Assembly (NCBI GenBank): GCA_028274465.1
Contig: CM051457.1
Location: forward strand, 71,584,496-71,648,495
DNA: 64,000 bases
DNA from: Plantago ovata
Taxonomy: Eukaryota > Streptophyta > Magnoliopsida > Lamiales > Plantaginaceae
Direction: 5' to 3'
The position numbers were made by a program, and so were the translations under genes. Numbering within the stretch: position 1 is the stretch's first letter; each line of letters begins with the position of its first letter. Of this stretch, positions 1 through 9,826 are shown piece after piece. The notes below the pieces were generated by a model. The model saw only the letters and a list, made by a program, of their open reading frames with translations. It did no database searches and was not told the DNA's origin.

Positions 1-1033
1 GAAAACAAAAATAATTTCTTGAAAAGAAGATCAAAATAACTTTAGTAGCAACGGTCGGCAATTAATGCCAAAATAATCTTTGACGCTATCAGAAATGAAC
101 AATAACCAACGACAACTCAGGTTCAAAAGAAAGACGAATGAAGACAGTAAAAGTTTATCTCCTTATTTTACTAAAGAAACCCAAGACACCCCAGACCCTT
201 CTCTCAGTCGCTGGCATCCTAGTCACGCACATCCTCAGCAGCATCTGGAAGGAAGGAATTTTGAAAACAAAAGAGTGTGAGATAAAGGATCTCAGTGAGG
301 TTCTAAGTTAAGACAGAAAGTAAACAGTTTTAAAACAAAATCCTTTTCAGAAAAACGAGCAAACAGAACAGAACACATATAACAGATTAACAGAACAGAT
401 ACGTTGTAGACCGTTGGTGCAGCCCGCCTTATTGCTCCTACTCCCAGAATGCCCTTATAACTCCCTCCAGAGGGTGCACAACTCCGGACAGAAACAGAAA
501 CCCCCGTGTACTTTGGGGAAACAGATCCTACGACCCTAATAGACCTCAGCGACTTCTGCCTCGCGTCTAAAAGGGAATAGACTAGGCAACGATCAAGCAA
601 ACCCGATAGTCCTCCACTACCCAAGCCTACCTAACCATAACCTAATCGACCGGTCACACAGAAACAGAACAGATACAGAACAACAGATACAGATAATTAA
701 CACCGAGAGGTGTTCCTGCAGAAAGATTAGTCCAGCACAGAGTAGCAATAAACGGAAATGCAAAAGTCATACTTAGGACTTATACTTTTACGCGGAAGCA
801 TACAGTAAGCAGTAGATAGTAATAGGTACAAACAGTCACATAGCCTTCCAGTTTTTCGCAAATAATAGGTTTGGGGGTGAACACTCACATTAACTTGCGA
901 GCAAAGACCTTCAATGAGTAACGAGCTTTTACGGGTTAGCGAACAAAGGAGAACCTAACAAGAAAGTACTAAACACACTTTAGAAGACGAACGGACGGAA
1001 GGAAAAAGGTTGAAAAAGGAATGGTAAAGACGG

Positions 1034-1088
1034 GGTTCGAACTCGGGACCTCTAAGTTAGTCAAGCAAGGACCTAACCAACTAGGCTA
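1034..1088 (-). promoter_or_regulatory. tRNA-like A box and B box inside the LTR
   Basis: On the minus strand TAGCCTAGTTGG (1077-1088) fits a pol III A box and GAGTTCGAACC (1034-1044) fits a B box, 32 nt apart, which is normal for tRNAs and tRNA-derived SINEs. The T-arm pairs poorly and no full cloverleaf forms, so this is a SINE-head-like relic rather than a tRNA gene. The same block is in the other LTR. Confidence 0.6.
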
Positions 1089-1625
1089 GCAAGTCAAGTC
1101 ATTAATAACTTACAAAAACAGGAACCAAGTTTGAAACATTTCAGAAATACTATTTCGGTTTTCAGACTCTGGAAATTACCAAAATACCCTCACTGGTAAA
1201 TTTCAAAAAATATGCTTTTCAAAATCAGAAAGTTCAAACCAAAACCAGAAGTTTGCAAACGTACTTATCAGTCCTCACAGAATAAAATGGTTTACGAGAA
1301 TAGCTTTCTGTCAGTCAACTACGGTCAAAGATAAAATTGCAAAAAGGTCCTTTATCTTTCCATAAACCCCAAAACAGTCCTCACAAGTTCTAGTCAAACC
1401 AAAACAGTCCATAAGTTCCCAAATAATTACGCAAAAGTCCAAGTTAGTCAATAAACGAGGTCAATTGTCCAGCTTCGGTCAACAACATCAACAAACAACA
1501 ACAAATCCAACCCAAAACTATCTTAAGTCCCGGTTCTCAACCATAAACGAAGTCAAAGTGTAGCAGGGGTAGAACTGTCATAAAGAAAATAATCAAAAAA
1601 CGAAAACAAGAGGATTTGAATTTAC

Positions 1626-1871
1626 CTTCGAACGAACAGGGTTAATGAGTAGGCTGCGAATCAATAAGGAAACAACAGAATCAAAATCGTGATTCAATTC
1701 AAGGCTCGAATTGGAATTCGCAACAATAGAGTATCAATCTCTTACCTCCGAACGGAGAAGGGGATGAATAAACTGCGGATCAATATAACTTAGAATTAAT
1801 ACGATATTCAAATTAAGATTTGAATCCGAAACCGAAGGATACGAACAGAATAGAGTAAGCTAGCCTCTTAC
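1626..1871 (-). promoter_or_regulatory. Two micro-exon modules with splice signals in LTR
   Basis: On the minus strand: donor CCG|GTAAG at 1872/1871, 99 bp AT-rich intron (1773-1871) ending CGCAG, 27-nt exon 1746-1772 ending GGAG|GTAAG, 92 bp intron (1654-1745) ending CGCAG, 28-nt exon 1626-1653 ending GAAG|GTAAA. The two modules resemble each other, as if duplicated. Splicing is inferred from motifs only. Confidence 0.55.
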
Positions 1872-2159
1872 CGGAGTCTGACTGGAGAAGACGACCGGAT
1901 CGGATCTGGATGGAGACGAATCGGGCCGAAACGAACCGGACGGAGCAGGAACGGGACGGAACAGAGCCGGGCGGAACAGCAGCGGCGGCACGAAGCAAGT
2001 GGAGCCGCGAGCACGCCCGAACGGAGAAGAGATCACGAGATCGGAACGGAACCGGAGAGAGCCTGGACGGAGTTGGCGGTGCGGCTGAAACGGAGCAGAG
2101 AGGACTCCGGTTGATGATGCAACGGGTGAGGATGATAAGGAAAAGATGAAAGAAGATGG

Positions 2160-2295
2160 AGATGGTGAAGATGACCGAGAGAGAGAGAGAGTTTGTTTTT
2201 TTTTTCTTTCTTTCTTTCTTTGTTCAGTAAGGTAAGGAGGCGTGGAGATGAGTGAGAAGGAGGAAGGAGATGAAGGTTTAGGGTTAGGGTTGTAA
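2160..2295 (-). promoter_or_regulatory. Telo-box plus CT/GA-rich promoter-like tract
   Basis: The minus strand reads AACCCTAACCCTAAACC (about 2275-2292), a telo-box, followed downstream by CT-rich sequence, a (CTTT)n run and (GA)n. TATA-less plant housekeeping promoters commonly combine a telo-box with CT-rich initiator patches. This is the likely U3/R boundary of the LTR. Confidence 0.5.
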
Positions 2296-2506
2296 AGATG
2301 GATCAGGCTTTGAGTAATGGGCCATGAATGGGCCAAAAGATGGGCATGGATCAGATTGTTAAAAGGTCCAAAACGATACGAGACGAACTAACTCTAAAGT
2401 CGAATTCGATTGCGCGGAAAGAAATTAAATAATTACCAAATAAAATAAATTATTCAGGTAATTAATTAATTAAAAAAAAATTAAGTAGAAAATACGGGAT
2501 GTTACA

Positions 2507-2521
2507 ATCCACCACCCTTAA
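2507..2521 (-). promoter_or_regulatory. Polypurine tract of TR-GAG 1
   Basis: On the minus strand a purine-rich AAGGGTGGTGGAT lies directly before the 3' LTR start (TGTAACATCC). This is the expected plus-strand primer site for reverse transcription. Confidence 0.75.
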
Positions 2522-2790
2522 AAGAAGTTTCGTCCTCGAAACATAACTCGCGTAGAATTAACGAACGTGGAACGGGTAAACGAAAGTCTTCAAACTTCAA
2601 ACGCCGGGTCAACGAACACGATCGCAAGCCAAAGGTTAAGAGAATTCGTAAATAACCTAAGGAAGTTAAAGCTTGCCTCTTCAACCAGATCGTCCAACTA
2701 ATACTCCTCAACCAAAAAGTCGGTAATTAAGCTTCAAGTGAATCTATCCTAGCGAAAGAAAAACAGCACGGTAACAGGAAAAGAAAAGAC
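2522..2790 (-). other. Non-coding remnant between gag and 3' LTR
   Basis: About 270 bp where pol should begin. No protease or RT motif is visible in any frame, so pol was removed rather than mutated in place. Confidence 0.6.
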
Positions 2791-3951
2791 TTAGAAGAAG
2801 TTTGTCCACGTGAGCGTACCTTTAGCCACACTTGTCGAGGGAGTCTCACGTCCAACCATGCTATAGACTCTTGGTTTGGCCTTCGCACTACTTCCTTGAT
2901 TCCTTGAAGCGGTGCCTCCAGATCTTCCTTCTTCCATCAGGGAGTTGCGTCGCGGACAATCATTGATCTTATGCTCCTTGCTTCCACATGCCAGGCATAC
3001 ACCTTGCTTCCTCCAACAGTTCTTCTCCTCATGAGTTGTGCCTCCGCAGAAATTGCAATTTCTTCGAGGTGGTTGTTCAGCACTTTCGGCCACATGACGA
3101 GATCGACTTCTCTGCTCGGTGCGAGAATACTTGGATGGAGAATGACGATCCATGCTACTTCTGTGAGCGGAACTCCTCTTTCGAGACCGTCGAGGTTCAT
3201 AGTTCTCGAGTTCTCCCAGACCACTCTCTACCTCAGCAGCTAACTCCACTGCTTTAATGTAGGTGGGCATGTCGGTCCCGAACAGGCTGTAACGGATCTC
3301 TGAGTTCAGACCCTTCACAAAATGGCGCACCTTCTCCCTCTCGTCGTTTTGAAAGTGCGGCACGTACTTCAGCAGTCGAGTGAACTCGGAGTCATATTCG
3401 GCGACATTCATATTTCCTTGCACCAAGGCTTGGAACTCATCTCTCCTGTTCTCGCGAACTAGGCGAGGCACGAACTTATCCATGAACTCCTTCTCAAAGT
3501 TCTCCCAAGTGCGGGCAACTGCTGCTTGTCTCCACCTTGCATCTACGGTCCTCCACCAATTTCTTGCTGCTCCTTCAAACTGGAAAGCTGCGAGCTCAAT
3601 CCTCCTTTCATCAGGGTAGTGCAAGATCGAGAATAGATTCTCCATGCTCTCCAGCCAAAGCTCAGCTTTGCGGGCATTGGGTGCCCCATCGAACCTGTCG
3701 GGATGGAAACGAGCAAAACGTTCAGCAGCTTGATCGATCGTTTGAGTCGGTGGCGGTGGCGGTGGAGCTGGCTGAACAGGTGGTAGCTCAACGTTGCGTA
3801 CGCTCTCACTGAAGTTGCCCAAAGCTGCAATGATCCGCTCCACTTGGTCCTGATTGCCAGCATTGTTGTTGTTGCCATTGTTGTTGTGGTTGTCGTTGTT
3901 ATTGGTGTTGCCATTGCCATTGCCGTTGCGGGTGGTGTTCCTTGGAGCCAT
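2791..3951 (-). CDS. gag: Ty3/gypsy Gag polyprotein, intact
   Basis: A 386-residue Gag. Residues 1-45 are an Asn/Gly-rich low-complexity start, followed by a Pro-rich stretch (about 55-75). The retrotransposon gag (capsid) domain follows, with the family hallmarks RFHPDRFDG, AAFQFEGAARNWW and ARTWENFEKEFMDKFVP. A basic Arg/Ser-rich linker leads to two adjacent zinc knuckles, CNFCGGTTHEEKNC and CLACGSKEHKINDC, which bind nucleic acid. The last 30 residues match the entry to protease in full-length relatives (RVYSMVGRETP) and then end abruptly in TWTNFF. The frame has no lesion, so particles could in principle be made, but protease, RT and integrase would come from elsewhere. The start ATG lies about 860 nt after the primer site. 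Family assignment is firm, activity is not known. Confidence 0.9.
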   Translation of the reverse strand: MAPRNTTRNGNGNGNTNNNDNHNNNGNNNNAGNQDQVERIIAALGNFSESVRNVELPPVQPAPPPPPPTQTIDQAAERFARFHPDRFDGAPNARKAELWLESMENLFSILHYPDERRIELAAFQFEGAARNWWRTVDARWRQAAVARTWENFEKEFMDKFVPRLVRENRRDEFQALVQGNMNVAEYDSEFTRLLKYVPHFQNDEREKVRHFVKGLNSEIRYSLFGTDMPTYIKAVELAAEVESGLGELENYEPRRSRKRSSAHRSSMDRHSPSKYSRTEQRSRSRHVAESAEQPPRRNCNFCGGTTHEEKNCWRKQGVCLACGSKEHKINDCPRRNSLMEEGRSGGTASRNQGSSAKAKPRVYSMVGRETPSTSVAKGTLTWTNFF

Positions 3952-4810
3952 CCTATCGCAATTAGTCTAAGGTCAGTAACGTAATTAACCGTCTTGAGTG
4001 AGTCTAACTCCAGGCGTAGACGTAATCTAAGGCACTATCTTAAGTCATCCTAGTGAACGAGCAAGAGACGCGAAAAAGATAACCAAAAATGCTAAGGTCA
4101 AAATCAAATCAGGGAGGCAAAAGGAAAATAGCAACTAATCACTAAGTAAATCCTCGAGTGTGTCTAACTTAGCATGCAAGGCAGACATAAATTGAAAAAA
4201 AATAACGATAAGGCATAAATAACAACTTCATATGTTGCAGACAAGGATCATAAACATTACGCATGCAATGAAAGTGTTCTCTCACAAAGTGATCAGTCAT
4301 TTGACCTCGGTTAACATGAATCACTTAAACAGTCGGCCGCCTGCCAGTGATTTATGTCGACTTTGGTTAAACAATAGATAACCGTATGACCGAACCAAGC
4401 AAAAAAAACCATATATGAACTTCGATAGGGAAAACACATGCATAAATAAGTGTTTCAATCTTTAAGCATGCAACTAGTGACATTAGGATAATTAAGCATA
4501 CCGTTAAGCAAATACTCATGCAATTAATAAAAACAATATAATCGCCTTAAAGAAAATAGGCAAAGTAACAATCGTAAGCTTGTGAACTTAGCAGAAGTTA
4601 AACAGAGGGATTAGCAAGGCAGTTTTGGAAGGCGGAAGAGAGAACAGTAGGACAGTTAACAGACGGACATAACGGTTCAGAGTTAATGCGGAAGACCAAA
4701 CTTTAGAAGAGACAGGACGAAGAATACACAATCTAATCCAGCGACTTGGACCCTCACACGCACCCCAAGGCCAGAAGACCCTATCCTAGCAAGCTCGAGT
4801 TTGAACTCAA
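3952..4810 (-). other. TR-GAG 1 leader (5' UTR)
   Basis: About 860 bp between the primer site and the gag ATG. It is AT-rich with many short upstream frames and no recognisable domain. Packaging signals would be expected here but none can be named from the sequence. Confidence 0.6.
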
Positions 4811-4822
4811 GCTCTGATACCA
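4811..4822 (-). promoter_or_regulatory. Primer-binding site, initiator-Met tRNA
   Basis: The minus strand reads TGGTATCAGAGC, complementary to the 3' end of plant initiator tRNA-Met, two bases downstream of the 5' LTR end. It fixes the orientation of the element. Confidence 0.9.
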
Positions 4823-5841
4823 ACTGTAACGGTACCGGTTTTGAAAACAAAAATAATTTCTTGAAAAGAAGATCAAAATAACTTTAGTAGCAACGGTCGG
4901 CAATTAATGCCAAAATAATCTTTGACGCTATCAGAAATGAACAATAACCAACGACAACTCAGGTTCAAAAGAAAGACGAATGAAGACAGTAAAAGTTTAT
5001 CTCCTTATTTTACAAAAGAAACCCAAGACACCCCAGACCCTTCTCTCAGTCGCTGGCATCCTAGTCACGCACATCCTCAGCAGCATCTGGAAGGAAGGAA
5101 TTTTGAAAACAAAAGAGTGTGAGATAAAGGATCTCAGTGAGGTTCTAAGTTAAGACAGAAAGTAAACAGTTTTAAAACAAAATCCTTTTCAGAAAAACGA
5201 GCAAACAGAACAGAACACATATAACAGATTAACAGAACAGATACGTTGTAGACCGTTGGTGCAGCCCGCCTTATTGCTCCTACTCCCAGAATGCCCTTAT
5301 AACTCCCTCCAGAGGGTGCACAACTCCGGACAGAAACAGAAACCCCCGTGTACTTTGGGGAAACAGATCCTACGACCCTAATAGACCTCAGCGACTTCTG
5401 CCTCGCGTCTAAAAGGGAATAGACTAGGCCACGATCAAGCAAACCCGATAGTCCTCCACTACCCAAGCCTACCTAACCATAACCTAATCGACCGGTCACA
5501 CAGAAACAGAACAGATACAGAACAACAGATACAAATAATTAACACCGAGAGGTGTTCCTGCAGAAGTGCAAAAGTCATACTTAGGACTTATACTTTTACG
5601 CGGAAGCATACAGTAAGCAGTAGATAGTAATATGTACAAACAGTCACATAGCCTTCCAGTTTTTCGCAAATAATAGGTTTGGGGGTGAACACTCACATTA
5701 ACTTGCGAGCAAAGACCTTCAACGAGTAACGAGCTTTTACGGGTTAACGAACAAAGGAGAACCTAACAAGAAAGTACTAAACACACTTTAGAAGACGAAC
5801 GGACGGAAGGAAAAAGGTTGAAAAAGGAATGGTAAAGACGG

Positions 5842-5896
5842 GGTTCGAACTCGGGACCTCTAAGTTAGTCAAGCAAGGACCTAACCAACTAGGCTA
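5842..5896 (-). promoter_or_regulatory. tRNA-like A and B boxes, second LTR copy
   Basis: B box GAGTTCGAACC at 5842-5852 and A box TAGCCTAGTTGG at 5885-5896 (minus strand), unchanged from the other LTR. Because the LTRs are young, identity is not evidence of selection. Confidence 0.6.
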
Positions 5897-6433
5897 GCAA
5901 GTCAAGTCATTAATAACTTACAAAAACAGGAACCAAGTTTGAAACATTTCAGAAATACTCTTTCGGTTTTCAGACTCTGGAAATTACCAAAATACCCTCA
6001 CTGGTAAATTTCAAAAAATATCCTTTTCAAAATCAGAAAGTTCAAACCAAAACCAGAAGTTTGCAAACGTACTTATCAGTCCTCACAGAATAAAATGGTT
6101 TACGAGAATAGCTTTCTGTCAGTCAACTACGGTCAAAGGTAAAATTGCAAAAAGGTCCTTTATCTTTCCATAAACCCCAAAACAGTCCTCACAAGTTCTA
6201 GTCAAGCCAAAACAGTCCATAAGTTCCCAAATAATTACGCAAAAGTCCAAGTTAGTCAATAAACGAGGTCAATTGTCCAGCTTCGGTCAACAACATCAAC
6301 AAACAACAACAAATCCAACCCAAAACTATCTTAAGTCCCGGTTCTCAACCATAAACGAAGTCAAAGTGTAGCAGGGGTAGAACTGTCATAAAGAAAATAA
6401 TCAAAAAACGAAAACAAGAGGATTTGAATTTAC

Positions 6434-6679
6434 CTTCGAACGAACAGGGTTAATGAGTAGGCTGCGAATCAATAAGGAAACAACAGAATCAAAATCGTGA
6501 TTCAATTCAAGGCTCGAATTGGAATTCGCAAAAACAGAGTATCAATCTCTTACCTCCGAACGGAGAAGGGGATGAATAAACTGCGGATCAATATAACTTA
6601 GAATTAATACGATATTCAAATTAAGATTTGAATCCGAAACCGAAGGATACGAACAGAATAGAGTAAGCTAGCCTCTTAC
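6434..6679 (-). promoter_or_regulatory. Micro-exon modules, second LTR copy
   Basis: Introns 6581-6679 (99 bp) and 6462-6553 (92 bp), micro-exons 6554-6580 (27 nt) and 6434-6461 (28 nt). All splice dinucleotides are preserved. In this 5' copy they lie upstream of gag in the transcript, where 5' UTR introns would act. Confidence 0.55.
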
Positions 6680-7312
6680 CGGAGTCTGACTGGAGAAGAC
6701 GACCGGATCGGATCTGGATGGAGACGAATCGGGCCGAAACGAACCGGACGGAGCAGGAACGGGACGGAACAGAGCCGAGCGGAACAGCAGCGGCGGCACG
6801 AAGCAAGTGGAGCCGCGAGCACGCCCGAACGGAGAAGAGATCACGAGATCGGAACGGAACCGGAGAGAGCCTGGACGGAGTTGGCGGCGCGGCTGAAACG
6901 GAGCAGAGAGGACTCCGGTTGATGATGCAACGGGTGAGGATGATAAGGAAAAGATGAAAGAAGATGGAGATGGTGAAGATGACCGAGAGAGAGAGAGAGT
7001 TTGTTTTTTTTTCTTTCTTTCTTTCTTTGTTCAGTAAGGTAAGGAGGCGTGGAGATGAGTGAGAAGGAGGAAGGAGATGAAGGTTTAGGGTTAGGGTTGT
7101 AAAGATGGATCAAGCTTTGAGTAATGGGCCACGAATGGGCCAAAAGATGGGCATGGATCACATTGTTAAAAGGTCCAAAACGATACGAGACGAACTAACT
7201 CTAAAGTCGAATTCGATTGCGCGGAAAGAAATTAAATAATTACCAAATAAAATAAATTATTCAGGTAATTAATTAATTAAAAAAAATTAAGTAGAAAATA
7301 CGGGATGTTACA

Positions 7313-8109
7313 AGCATAATTATTAACCCTTCGCTAAGAAATCACATACTATCACCAACGAGAAGTTCAGCTACTCATAGATGTCATGCAATCAACAGAA
7401 ATCATACCACGAATGAATGAAAACATGATGAAAGATATATAAATATAAATAGAAAAAACTGTAAGATACAATGTTACTGAAGGTTGTCAATCTTCGAAGA
7501 ATCGCGATCTTACAAGCTCCAAATTGCTAAGAAAAAGTATCTCCTAATCTAAGAACCCCCAGAACAGGCTCTGGAAAATTCCTACCTAAAACTACCGAGA
7601 AAGGTGAGAGAAAAGGTCTGGAAAAGTATGAAAAACGGAGAAAACTGAGCAACTATATATAGGTATTCGAATTGTGTGGGGCGAAGGGCCCCACACACCG
7701 GGCGATTCGCCTGGTGTTGGGCGATTCGCCCCACGTCCCGGGCGACTCGCCCGGGAGTAAATTTCGGCCCTTTACGCGTTTTGGACGCGTTTTTAGATTT
7801 CTTCCCCTTTTCGGACTCGGTTTCTGCCTTCTAGTGACCTTTTAGCCTTCAGACTCAACCCCTAGACTTCAAATCCTATCCGGAATCTTTCAGATACTCC
7901 AAATACGCTTCTGGAACACCAATTCCTTGTCAACTTCAATATAATTGCCCGGAAAACCTCGTTTTTCAACCAAAACCTGTAAAATAAAAACTAAAGGGAA
8001 ACGTGACACTATTCTAATAAAATGCACTAAAATATAGCTAAATTAACATAGAGGATAGCTAAAATAGGTGAAAAAGACTCAAATGAAAGTGTAAAATACA
8101 CATTTATCA
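7313..8109 (-). repeat. LARD-1 3' LTR, part right of the TR-GAG 1 insertion
   Basis: Aligns with 11598-12395. The junction AGCATAATTATTAACC at 7313 matches the same words at 11598, showing that TR-GAG 1 interrupted an LTR. It ends in TTTATCA, one base off the TTCATCA of other copies. Confidence 0.9.
7674..7755 (-). promoter_or_regulatory. GC-rich hairpin chain next to TATA in LARD LTR
   Basis: First hairpin: GTGTGGGGC (7674-7682), loop GAAGG, GCCCCACAC (7688-7696). Two palindromes with GGCGATTCGCC-type centres follow, then CCCGGGCG (7737-7744), ACT, CGCCCGGG (7748-7755). A TATATATAG motif lies at about 7653-7662, just downstream in sense orientation, which puts the chain in the proximal U3 promoter. 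Confidence 0.6.
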
Positions 8110-8127
8110 AACTCCCCAAACCGAACC
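8110..8127 (-). promoter_or_regulatory. Polypurine tract of LARD-1
   Basis: The minus strand reads GGTTCGGTTTGGGGAGTT immediately before the 3' LTR (TGATAAATG). Confidence 0.75.
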
Positions 8128-9826
8128 TTTGCTTGTCCTCAAGCAACTAAGCTAGACTCTAATGCAAAAAACAATGCAACACAAAAAATGGAGTCTCATG
8201 CCAAATGAAATGAACTAATCTACTGAATCTATCAAAAAACATATGAACAAGAGCCATATAAATCAAAACATGAATATTGGTTGAATAATGCCTCGATTGA
8301 CTCATACACACTCACATAAGCACTTATGTCAAGATAAGATAGTCTCTCGTAACATTCTCTACTTGGACCTAGTCAGTGACGACGTAATGAAACATGTTAG
8401 AATACGAATGGTTGTCCCGTGCCTATGAAACTGAGGACTTACTGCTGTTCACCAAGTTAAGACTTTTCCTCAAAGAGGCCGAACCAATACTGGCTCTCAT
8501 CAAACGAAGGAGGGTTCCCTAAAGAAGATAACACTCCCCTATTCTACCCATCTCTCAAGCAAAGCCCTAAGCTATTCACCACTTCCTGAATGGCAAGACG
8601 AGGGTGGTCTAGAACAGATGACACTCAAAAACAAAAGACAAAAAATTACAACATGATTACAAACATTACAAGAATTGGAAAATGAGACACAACACTTTGC
8701 TAAACTGCTTTTTGGCTTTCTCTTTTTTGGACCCTTCTTTGCTTTTTTTGGGGTCTTTTCTTTTTTTCTTCTTTTTTTCTTTTTTTTTCCTTTTCCCGTT
8801 TTTTTCTTTTTTCTGGAATTTTTCTTTTTCTTTTTTTTCGATTTCTTTTAGCCAGTAGTAGCACAACGAAAAGAGAAACAAAAATGACACACGAACGACT
8901 TCCCCAAACCTATTCGAAAGAATAGGTTGGAGTACAAAATTTACGAGAAAGGAAAAATAAACTCACAACACAAAATTGAAAAACGAAAAACAAGTCTAAT
9001 GATAGTGTAACCCCCTCCCCAAACCTATTCGGAAGAATAGGTTGCAAACAAAGGATCACACAATCTCACACTACCTCCTTCCTAGGCATTTAGCAATCTC
9101 AAAGCATGGTGAAGACTTGTTGCCTCTTAGTTACATAATTACTCGGGAAAACAACCATAAGACCCTAACATGCATCATCCTATTATAAAGGCCTTCGTGA
9201 ACCGCAGTAGAGAAAACATCACTAAGTGATGTCAAGACTACCAAGCTTAACTAAGTGCAATACATAAATGTGACAAGCCAAGCGAGAAAAACCTCAAACA
9301 AATTCATAGAGATGAAGCATATGATTAATGACATAATTAGTTGATCTACCCAATAAAAAAGTTCAAAAAATTTGGCAATAAACTCCATATAAAACATGCA
9401 AGACTATCCTAGGATGAATGTAGTGAATGCAACCTAAAAACTAAGAAAGCGGTAAACGTGCAAATGCAATTAAAAAACAAGATACCATACTCAACATCAC
9501 AAAGCCAAACAATACTTAACATCATGGTTCACATCCCATCCCCCTCATGAAACTTAAGCTAGCCCCTAGCAAAATAGAATGAGTAAATAAAAAAGTGATA
9601 CTAGATGTTACCGAACGGTTTGGCCTTGGTCGGCTGAGTATTCAAGAGTACCTCCCCACGGTAGCCGTCATTCTCTTGGTCCAATGTAGCAAAGAGACCT
9701 AGGAAGATTCAAAGATCTCACCATGATGAATGGATTGGTTTGGTTTGCAGGCATATCCAAAAAGGACTTCATCAATAGGAAGACATTCACTTTGACTTTA
9801 TCGAGGTTCTTGTTTAGTGGTGACTC
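8128..9826 (-). other. LARD-1 3' non-coding region
   Basis: About 1.7 kb without a credible gene. It includes a tract of about 150 bp (8700-8845) that is almost pure purine on the sense (minus) strand; the Lys-rich frame there is a by-product. From 8110 to 9638 it matches 58286-59794 of LARD-2 closely, then the two diverge sharply. Confidence 0.7.

Larger units (their letters stand above)
1..2506 (-). repeat. 3' LTR of TR-GAG 1 (cut by window start)
   Basis: Matches 4843-7312 almost base for base and ends ...GTTACA at 2506. In sense (minus) order it holds a telo-box and CT-rich stretch (2160-2295), a GC-rich stretch (1875-2110), two splice-flanked micro-exon modules (1626-1871), a tRNA-like block (1023-1105) and a non-coding remainder. 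Short ORFs on both strands have no recognisable domain and I do not count them as genes. Confidence 0.93.
1..7312 (-). mobile_element. Ty3/gypsy gag-only element (TR-GAG 1)
   Basis: Two long direct repeats (1-2506 and 4825-7312) flank a 2.3 kb internal region with a single gag ORF, and no protease, RT, RNase H or integrase. On the minus strand the order is 5' LTR, primer site, leader, gag, polypurine tract, 3' LTR. LTR ends read TGTAACATCC...GTTACA. The left LTR lacks about 18 terminal bases because the window starts inside it. The LTRs differ at scattered single bases and one gap of about 34 bp near 725-760, so insertion is recent. The right flank (AGCAT, 7313-7317) continues LARD-1 LTR sequence, so the element inserted into that LTR. 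It is non-autonomous and would need pol from a related element. Confidence 0.9.
4825..7312 (-). repeat. 5' LTR of TR-GAG 1
   Basis: A complete 2488 bp LTR, plus-strand boundaries TGTAACGGTACC at 4825 and ...ATGTTACA at 7312. It carries the same parts as the left copy: telo-box near 7081-7099, CT-rich tract about 6965-7030, micro-exon modules 6434-6679 and tRNA-like boxes 5842-5896. A block of about 34 bp present near 725-760 is missing here near 5566. Confidence 0.95.

Noticed and set aside
292..624. 110-residue ORF in both TR-GAG LTRs
   Set aside because: Identity only reflects recent LTR duplication; no domain and no start context.
1023..1105. Functional tRNA gene
   Set aside because: A and B boxes are good but acceptor and T stems do not pair and no terminator or anticodon arm is convincing.
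2275..2292. Interstitial telomere array
   Set aside because: Only about two and a half repeats, and it sits at a promoter-like place in an LTR; a telo-box is the better reading.
1860..2336. 158-residue Ser/Pro-rich ORF in LTR
   Set aside because: The frame is broken in the other LTR by a run-length change, so it is a composition artefact of the CT-rich stretch.
8666..8890. Lys-rich small protein
   Set aside because: Translation of a purine tract in a LARD; the homologous frame at 58785-59042 differs.
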